Below, piece by piece: positions 56,211-64,000 of a stretch of DNA of 64,000 bases. A program made the position numbers and the translations under genes. The stretch spans positions 15,254,290 to 15,318,289 of the forward strand of contig NC_043959.1 in NCBI RefSeq assembly GCF_902148855.1, in the 5' to 3' direction. Each line of letters starts with the position of its first letter. Within the stretch, counting starts at the first letter, position 1. The notes below the pieces were generated by a model. The model saw nothing but the letters and a program-made list of their open reading frames with translations. It was not told where the DNA came from and made no database searches. The DNA comes from Sphaeramia orbicularis (taxonomy: Eukaryota; Chordata; Actinopteri; Kurtiformes; Apogonidae).

Positions 56211-56474
56211 CAGGGTTTAGATTCAGATACACACACACACACGCATATACACACTGATGATGTCACAGGACCCACTGATGATGTCACTACTCAGGTGGAG
56301 TCAGAGCTCCTCCTCCCCTACTTCCACTTCCATCTCCTCTTCTTCCTCTTTTTTCTTCCTCCTCTTCCTCTTTTTTCTTCCTCCTCCCCCTCTTCCTTCT
56401 CCTCCTCCTCCTCCTCCTCTTCCTCTTTTTTCTTCCTCCTCCTCCTCCTCTTCCTTTGTTTTCTTCCTCCTCCT

Positions 56475-58899
56475 TCATCTCTGCTCCTTCATCATCCAGG
56501 TGTGATTGCGCCTCCTCATGGAGAACGCTGTCATGACGCAGCACATCACCAAACAGGGGAAGGAGGTGCAGGCCACCAGGAGGCGCTCCTCGCCGAAGCG
56601 TCGTACCAGGGCCTGACGGCGCCACAGGAAGTCTGAGAACAGCGCCTCCTGCTGGACCAGCGTCCACAGGGACCGGAGGAGGAGGGACAGCTGACAGCTG
56701 TGGCCAATGACGTCAAAGCGACCGGGACAGAAACATTCAGGAACAGGAAACAAGGAGAAGAAGGAGGCCAGAAGAAACAGCACCACCTGGAGGAGAACAG
56801 ATGCCATGACAGGTGAGAATCAAACACAGACACAGCTGGAGAACAGAGCAGAACAGAACAGAATAGACCAGACTAGAACAGACCAGAACAGAACAGACCA
56901 AACCAGACTGGACTAGACTAGACCAGAGCAGAACATACAGTCCAAACACTGGTACTGACAGTCTGTGGAGGGGACTGTAATTACAGGGTATTAGGTCTGG
57001 ATTAGACCTTTAACCTGGTTCCACTACTGACTATGTTGTAATGTTTAGAACGGAACAAAATTCAACTAAATCTCAACCGATGATGCCTCATTTAAGGGTA
57101 CAAACCTGTGAGTTTCACAACATTTACTTTATTAGTTTGTGGATAAAATACATCAGGTTACATTGAGCTGAAACAGGTTTTTACTTTATTTTATTTTTGA
57201 ACATCAATGTAATAACCGATGGAAAGGACCAGTTGTGTGACCAGTCATGTGACCTCAGGTAGAAGTCCCATTAGCCTCTATCATTTTTTCACTCATTACG
57301 TTTAATTGTTCACAAATAGTGTAAATAAACTCAACTGGAGAACCTAAGTTTTGTAACAGGTATCAGATGAATATTTGGACAAAAGGTTTAATGTGGACAC
57401 GTTCATGTGTTTCATACAAACTGGATCCAGTGGGACTGAAAGGGTTAAACCAACCAGTTTAAGACCAGTCTGAACCACCTGACACAGTCCACCTTAAATA
57501 TGCTCCATTTTCAGTCTGTGTAGGAAAGCGCTCCACCTGCAGGACGTGCAGCGGGACCGCAGGGCTGCCGGTCAAGCCGCAGTTGGACAGACGGTGGACG
57601 ACGGGGTTGATGTCCAGCAGGTAGGCCACGCCCACTGAGATCGCCTGTGGCAGGTACAGACGCCGGAAATGCAGCTTGGTGAAGCAGCAGGTGGCGCAGC
57701 ACGACCATGCCAGGATGAAGGCGAGTGGGAGGAAGACCTGCAAAGGACGACACTGTCAGGACACCAGACCACCACCACCCGACAGCGTCATGACAGGACA
57801 ACACCCACCTGTCCCAGCATGCTTTGGGCCCAGGCGGCGTCGGAGCTGTACAGACACAGAGCCAGAGCGGCACCATACTGGTAGATGGCCATGCTCACAT
57901 AGACCAGGAAGGACAGCAAATAGTGGGTGTCCTCAGACTCAGACTGCAACAGCTGGGCGGCGCCACTGGATAACAAACACAACCACAACAGAGTATGACG
58001 CCAGCTATGCACACAACATGTATGAACGGACAACTCCGCCCCTTTTGTCCAAATATAGTCACCTCCATCTCAAAATATACAACATGGCAGTGGTTAAGTA
58101 GGCCACACCCCCTGATTAAATACAGTCTATGAGTAGATTTATATAAATATATAATAACTCTTTTTATGACTCAGGGGCGTGTCCTAATATTTGCATCCAA
58201 TGAAAAGCTATGCAGACAACATGTACCAGCTCCAAGGGGGGTTACATTGTAGTCAACCAATCATAGCAGGGCGCGGAATCCTACATAGATTCCTGCTCTT
58301 ATAGTAAACATGCTAAGGCTAACAGTAGCATGCCAGCCACTTCCTGTTGACTTGAAGAGACTTTCACATTCTGCTTTTGTCATAAAATAACCAATAATTA
58401 TGTATCAAAGAGGAACCAGTGGGCGGAGCAGATGACCCCACCCCCGCTGAACTCACCTGCAGCTCAGGTACGTGAGCGCAGACAGGAGGTAGAGGACCAG
58501 AGGTGTGGAGGACACATCCACGGAGACGCCCTGGCCTTCAGGACCCTGCAGCCGGACACCCAGGACACCCTGAGGATGAGGAGGTCAACGGTCAGTCAGA
58601 CAGAGGTGGGGCCTACAGAGGCGGGGCTTACAGCGTGTACATACCCCTCCCTGGAGGACAGTGAACAGCAGGAAGCGGGTGGTGATGCAGGCGGCGGCCA
58701 GCAGGGGGCTCCATGTGCTCAGCGTCTGGTTGTGCATCTGGAACAGGCTGAGGACGTAGAACCGGCGCGACAAGCCCACGGGACGGTACCCAGACAGGAT
58801 GAAAGGCTCCCGGAACAGGGGGGGAACATCCACGTCCCGGACAGTGGCGGGGAGGGAGGGGAGGGCCAGCGAGGGGGCGGCAAATGACACCCAAGGCAT
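56475..58899 (-). CDS. Divergent PAQR (membrane progestin receptor-type) protein, 5 coding exons
   Basis: Seven-pass membrane protein of the PAQR/hemolysin-III family, which includes adiponectin and membrane progestin receptors. Exons 58899-58645, 58569-58457, 57965-57809, 57737-57537 and 56786-56475 join in phase to 345 residues, the family's normal size. A splice acceptor at 58925 implies an untranslated first exon upstream. Landmarks: VPPLFREPFILSGYRP (26-40), LSLFQMHNQTLSTW (50-63), LVLYLLSALTYLSCS (109-123), AIYQYGAALAL, VAYLLDINPVVHR, PGRFDVIGHS (263-272). These align with PAQR5/6 at the ends and PAQR7/8 in the middle. The otherwise invariant residues are replaced: E-N-H of TM1 by Q58, S61, P65; the TM2 His by Q127; the TM3 Asp by V144; and the TM7 HxxxH by C273 and L277. 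Splice sites and frame are intact, so I read a functional but non-metal-binding paralogue. Ligand unknown. Confidence 0.9.
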
Positions 58900-59094
58900 G
58901 ATGGGACAGGAGCCGTCGGAGGAGCTGAAATAGTTCAAAAAAGAGAAATGAGTGAGTTTGACCCCGTGCCATCCTGTCAGAGTGAATGGGCGTGGCTTAT
59001 GAATGAAAGGGTAATACCACTGACGGCCACTAGAGGCTGTTCACAGAATTACACTGAACAGAACCGTTGGACCGACTGGTTTAGACCCTCTGAT

Positions 59095-59295
59095 ACAGAC
59101 CCGGTTCAGGTTAGTCCACGTTCCACATTCAGACCAAGAAGATCTAAACTGGATCAGAACCAGATTCCACATTCAGACCAGTGTGATCTAAAGTGGATCA
59201 GAACCTGGTTCCACATTCAGACCAAGAAGATTTAAACTGGATCAGAACCAGGTTCCACATTCAGACCAGTGTGATCTAAAGTGGGTCAGAACCAG
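59095..59295. repeat. ~60-bp repeat derived from the hAT MITE arm
   Basis: About three and a half copies of GGTTCCACATTCAGACCA then GATCTAAACTGGATCAGA. The phrase is the family signature of the hAT MITE, here tandemly amplified. Confidence 0.85.
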
Positions 59296-59512
59296 GAAAG
59301 TAAGAACAGAATAGAATAGAACAGTACAGAACAGGACAGAGGAATAATGATCATTACAGACATTTATGTGATGTGGAGTGATGCCAAAATCTGGTTTAAC
59401 GGGAAAAAGGTTTAAACATCATAAAAACAGAAAAAAACAGAATGAACGAAAACCTGAAAAGAAGAAAAACAAACCAACCTGAGTCTGAGTCTATGAGAAC
59501 AGCTGCAGCGGC

Positions 59513-59579
59513 ATTCTATTCTATTCTATTCTATTCTATTCTATTCTATTCTATTCTATTCTATTCTATTCTATTCTAT
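59513..59579. repeat. (CTATT)n pentanucleotide
   Basis: Thirteen perfect ATTCT units. Confidence 0.97.
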
Positions 59580-60823
59580 CCGTTGGTTGTGGTTGTTTCC
59601 ATCCGTGGTTCTGTCCGTCCTCTGTCCATCCATTGTTCTGTCTGTTCTCCACCGGTCCCTCCCATTGGCCCCTCCCTCTGGCCCCTCCCACTGATTTAAC
59701 CCTGTCAATGTGTTCTTGTTTCCAGTTAATTGGAGCTGATTTCAGTCTGAAGGAGGTTTGTTTTTGCCAGATGTCATGAGACTCAACGTTCTGCTGAAAC
59801 ACACACACATATACATATATAGGTGGTGTGGGTAGAATGTTTTTTCAGTGGATTACAGCGACACCTTTGGTCTGAATCGTTGATGTTTTTAAAGGACACA
59901 GACTCCGTTTCCCATGAGCACTAGCACCTACTGTCATAAGGGCAGAACTGTGTCCAAGGCTGCATTAGTTTTGAAGTTAATGACTGAAGAGTGGATCCTC
60001 TTTCCAACTCTGCATTTCTTTTTTCCACACAGTAACTTTCAGGTGCAAAATGACGTTTGAAACGAGACAATAAACAAACTTCATAAAGTCTGTTTGTGTC
60101 GTAGTTTAGTAACTGGAGTGAAAACCAAAGTGAAACCACACTGTTAGTCTGACTCCTGCTTCTGTGTGTGTTTTACTCTGGAGTTCCTCAGTGTTCCTCA
60201 CAGACCGCTGTTTCAGACGGGTCCCAATAATAGACATTTGCTGTAGCTTTAACACAAAGTATTCAGTCCTTTTCCCAAATCACTTCAGTCCTTCTTCATC
60301 TTCCTCATTGTGCATTAGTTCAGTTCAGCTCTAGCTGCTTCAGCCTTCTGCATTCACAGTAGAATTCACTGGTAGAATTGTCTTGTTCCTGAAGGACAGT
60401 TTAGTATCCAGGCCCCGGCAGGAACATTCAACTCCATCCAGAACCATTTCAGTGGGACCTTCCAAAGCCCTTAGTTTGGACTGAACCAATGCTCCAAATC
60501 CAACAGATGAGCCCCGTCACAGAGCTAGCCCTGTGGCAAACACACCAGTGTTTACTAAGTGTTTGACTGAGCTACCAACAGACACTAGAGTCCAATCCAA
60601 TGTTCCAATGCATCTGTGTGAAGAACAGAAGCATTCTACACCTGTGGAGAAGGAAGAGGGACAACTGCAGCTCTGTTTTCATTCCTTTAACTCTATCCTT
60701 AGTTCTATCCATGGGTTCAATGCACAAGTTTACATCTGTTTTAGTCTGTGCTTGTTCCCTCTACCCTTTAGTTTTCTGTTTCTTTCTGCCAGTCCAGCTC
60801 CAGTTCCAGTGTCCACCAATACA
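59580..60823. other. Gene-free spacer
   Basis: Unique sequence with no exon, RNA gene or named repeat that I can support. An upstream untranslated exon of the PAQR gene could lie here or at 58925-59500. Confidence 0.4.
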
Positions 60824-63066
60824 ACCAGGGCCAGATTAACACTTCATTGTACCCTGGGCAACAATATTCAAGGGCCCCATCATCACAACCCCAGGATCCC
60901 TATAATCTGACAAAATACAGAATAAGTTCCAGGAATATATGTAAATATACCCCATACTTCAATATCTAACTATCATCAAATGCATTTTGATGTACAAATG
61001 TGTAAATGCTCGTAGAACTACAAGTGCACCACTATAGCCTCTTGTCAAGGCCACTCACTTGCATATGATGATATGAAAACAAAACACATTAGCATCAGTA
61101 TAATCTAAAATTGATCCACTACATTAGAAAGAGAGGGAAGTGTCCTCCATTTTCACAAAAAATAAATAAGAAACCATTTCCAAAGTATCCAGTATATATT
61201 TAAGAACACTTTTTGCCAACACAAATGTATTGAATTGTCAGAAAAAGCCCACAGACAAAACACAAACATAATCTGATAGACTCAGATATGAATTTTAACT
61301 CTTTCCCCGCCAGAGCATTTTCCAGTGAGTTGGTAGCCAGCGCCAGCCTTTTTGGTCATTTTCACTCATCTTTGGAGGCTCACTGAAAATGTTGTGTTAG
61401 GAGTATGTGAACACTGAATACATCAAAAGAAAGAACAGAACTTCGACTTTTAAACACAAAAAACGATTTTATTCTATTTTCATTCGTTCGTGAGATATGA
61501 ATATTTGAATATTGGTCATTTTCAGGAAAAAAATTAATTTAGAGCAAAAAACTGAGAAAATTGAATTTTTTCAAAGACTGATTTTCAAGATAAAACTGAT
61601 TTCCTATTTACATTTTTTACTCTTTCTTCTTTACCAACAGTAACACTGTATTCAAAATCACAAAATAAAATAATTATAACAACAATAATAATAACAAACA
61701 GCTCTAAGATATCCCATCATTCCACAAAATGTTAATGGAATCCACACCAAACTTTAGACCAAACATCTTCTAAAGCACCAGGTTCCTTCTAAACTTTACA
61801 CTTTGACATACATCAGTTATAAGTAACAACAAATTAGTTTAGCTTTTTGATATAAACACTTCAATATTCCTCATTTTCACGAAAAAAAGAAACAAATTCA
61901 CTAAATACTGCAATTTCTGGCCTTTCTTTGGCTGCACCACATCCTCCTGTTGGACCACCTGCTGTGTTTGATCTGTAAATAATTATATGGACATGTAGTT
62001 ATTTATCTTTGGATGAATATATGTATTTATTTATTTATTTATTTCATACAAAAGCTAAATCCAACAGTGTCTTACCTCTGTCCCTGCTGACATTCTACAG
62101 CTGAATCTGTTCTGTGTCCTCAGTCTGAATCTGAACTCACTCTAACAGATGAACACTAGCTGTCCTTTGTCTTGTCCCACGTCTGGATGTCTGTCTTCTC
62201 CTTGAATGTCCCCTAGAAATGTCTCTTTTCTCTTCCTCCTGTCTGTCATTTTCTCCGTGTCGCTCCGTGCCCCCCCCCCATCCCATCTCTGTGTCGGACC
62301 TGAGCCGCTCCGTGTTTCCCGTGTTCCGTGTCCGTCTCCCTCACCTTCTGTTTCTCCGTTTCTGTCTCTAAATGGTTCTTCTGTAGCTCCATCACATATT
62401 GAACTGTCAGACTCTGTCTCCATAATCATCTTTAAGGCTTTTGAAACTGCGCGCGGTTCCTGCACAGTCTGCACTTCCTCATTCAGTGACTGCCGCTGGA
62501 TGCGTTGCCATGGGATACGGAGACTCCAGTGCGAGAACGTTAAACCCGGTCCTTCATTTTTCCGAAAAAACTGCTTAATTGTTTGTTTTTGGACTAAGGA
62601 AAGTATTTCACATGATCCGCAACACTTCCAACTATAGCATGAAAGTGAAAACACGGATTGACGGAAAATCTCGTCATTGGCGAAGAAAGAGTTAAACAGA
62701 AATCCACTTGTCACCTCAGAATTCAACAAGAGAGTTAAAGTAAGTGCAATGTAAACATCGTTTTGATTCGCGTACGTATGTCGCATAGTTCTTGACGTCT
62801 CACATCCCGCTCAGTGCACGCACGTTGATTTGCGTCACAGCTGATTTGCTTTTTGGACTGACCAATGAGGAGAGGGTCTCAGCTCACGGTCACAGACAGC
62901 AGGAGCAGGGTTTCTGTGCAGTGCAATAGCTCCGGACAGCGGACAGTTTCATTTATAAGCAAAAGATAACCAGACATTTTCGTTATGCCCGAGCTACCCA
63001 GGGCCCTTCAGACAACGCGGGCCCCTGGGCAATTGCCCAGTTGCCCATGTGGTTAATCCGGGCTTG
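60824..63066. mobile_element. hAT-like element, 2.2 kb, degenerate
   Basis: The left end CAGGGCCAGATTAAC and right end (complement CAAGCCCGGATTAAC) are inverted copies, continuing inward with CCTGGGCAA / GGGCAATTGCCC and GGGCCC blocks. Flanking octamers AATACAAC (60816-60823) and ATTACAAC (63067-63074) match 7 of 8, as for hAT. A minus-strand frame (62786-62142) is the longest open stretch but shows no BED finger or hAT dimerisation motif I can recognise, so the copy looks non-autonomous or decayed. Confidence 0.75.
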
Positions 63067-63660
63067 ATTACAACTAACAAATCCAGCTAATCCCTTTGTT
63101 TAGTTAAAGGACAGATCTGACTCCTCACTCGTTCATCTTACTTCTCTCTACTAAACTCTGCCGGTCGGTGTGTTGTTGTCATAGTGACATAAGTCTGCTG
63201 TAAATCAGTCCAGTCTGGTCCGAACCAACCAGGGAAGATGGAAATAGCATTTGGAAATAACCTGTTTAGGTGAAGATAATCTCGTTTTAAACTGTGGACT
63301 ATGATCAGACATATATATAAAAATGAGACTTCTACAGATTACAGATAAAGTCTGAACAGAACCTTTAAACTATGAACCAGACAAAGGTAGAAGAAACTGT
63401 TTTAATGATCAGATGAAAATCTCATGAACAAAACACTGAGATAAACAAACAAAAATAATAACCAATCCACAAAATCAACAATGAACCAATAAAACTAAGA
63501 AAACCAATAAAACTAATAAAACCTAAACTGATCCAATCACATTCATGTTTAAAATCACAAACACCTTTAGTTTATGAACAGAAACAGTTCAAATCACAGA
63601 CAATCAACCTTTAAATCCAACTGGGTAAACTAACAGAACCAGGCCCACTGGGTCTGGGTC
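63067..63660. other. AT-rich gene-free spacer
   Basis: No feature supported. Confidence 0.5.
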
Positions 63661-63661
63661 T

Positions 63662-63955
63662 GATCCAGTTCTGCTGTTCTATGGATGTTCTGTTCAGGTT
63701 CTGCTGTTCTATGTGTATTCTGTTCAGATTCTGCTGTTCTGCATTTGTTCTGATGAGCTTCTGGTGTCAGATGTTCAGTTCTGGTGCTGGTGTTCTACAT
63801 ACATTCTGTTCAGGTTCTGGTGTTCTATGTGTGTTCTGTTCTGGTGCTGGTATTCTGCGTTTGTTCGGATGAGGTTCTGGTGTCAGATGTTCTGTTCAGG
63901 TTCTACTGTTCTGCATTTGTTCTGATGAGGTTCTGGTGTCAGATGTTCCGGTCTG
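63662..63955. repeat. GTTCTG-rich minisatellite
   Basis: Imperfect units of about 40-50 bp such as TTCTGTTCAGGTTCTGCTGT and TGATGAGGTTCTGGTGTCAG. It nearly reaches the window edge. Confidence 0.85.
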
Positions 63956-64000
63956 GGTCCTTCAGTCCTGACCCGGTGTGCTTTTGGCCCAGACGCAAGT

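Noticed and set aside
62142-62786. Minus-strand 214-codon frame
   Set aside because: Lies wholly inside the hAT-like element and shows no transposase, BED-finger or other recognisable motif; reported only as part of that element.

Overview
The window looks like teleost fish nuclear DNA. It has compact host genes with canonical GT-AG introns, tRNA-derived SINEs, Tc1, hAT-like and Kolobok-like DNA transposons, L2-like and Rex1-like LINE fragments, and very dense microsatellites and minisatellites. I saw no bacterial-style operons, no CRISPR array and no LTR or virus-like element. Most of the sequence is repeats. Only about 3.6 kb is host coding sequence, in four genes whose exon phases I checked by hand.

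Layout: 1-17000 is gene-free. It holds a nearly whole Tc1 element, a hAT-like element sitting in a CA microsatellite, a nested MITE pair, two SINEs, a THAP-coding Kolobok-type element, a hAT MITE with a perfect 8-bp target duplication, and many minisatellites. Plus strand 17185-22854 is gtf2a2 (TFIIA gamma, 4 coding exons, 109 aa); its third intron carries a G-rich minisatellite of nearly 0.9 kb. 23.1-26.3 kb holds a fold-back Tc1 remnant and an L2-like LINE. Minus strand 35173-29431 is an slc2a4rg/znf395-type zinc-finger and C-clamp transcription factor (10 coding exons, 422 aa). 36-44.6 kb is mostly tandem repeats. Minus strand 47352-44611 is a LIME1-like transmembrane adaptor (6 exons, 204 aa). 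47.7-56 kb contains a palindrome, a Rex1-like LINE and tandem arrays. Minus strand 58899-56475 is a divergent PAQR (membrane progestin receptor family) gene of 5 coding exons and 345 aa. 60.8-63.1 kb is a large hAT-like element.

slc2a4rg and LIME1 are also neighbours on human 20q13.33, which supports both names. gtf2a2 converges on slc2a4rg tail to tail. The genes do not form an obvious pathway: a general transcription factor, a sequence-specific transcription factor, an immune-type signalling adaptor and a seven-pass receptor.

The observation I rate highest is the PAQR gene. Its reading frame is intact over five exons, yet every position matching the family's metal-site and ExxxNxxxH residues is changed (Q58, S61, P65, Q127, V144, C273, L277). 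Next are an 11-copy, 7-bp-spaced AGGTCA-like array beside a LIME1 splice donor, an 84-nt-arm palindrome upstream of LIME1 with ZNF143-like motifs, and several nested insertions whose empty sites can be read in this window. All names come from recall of family sequences; no search was run.
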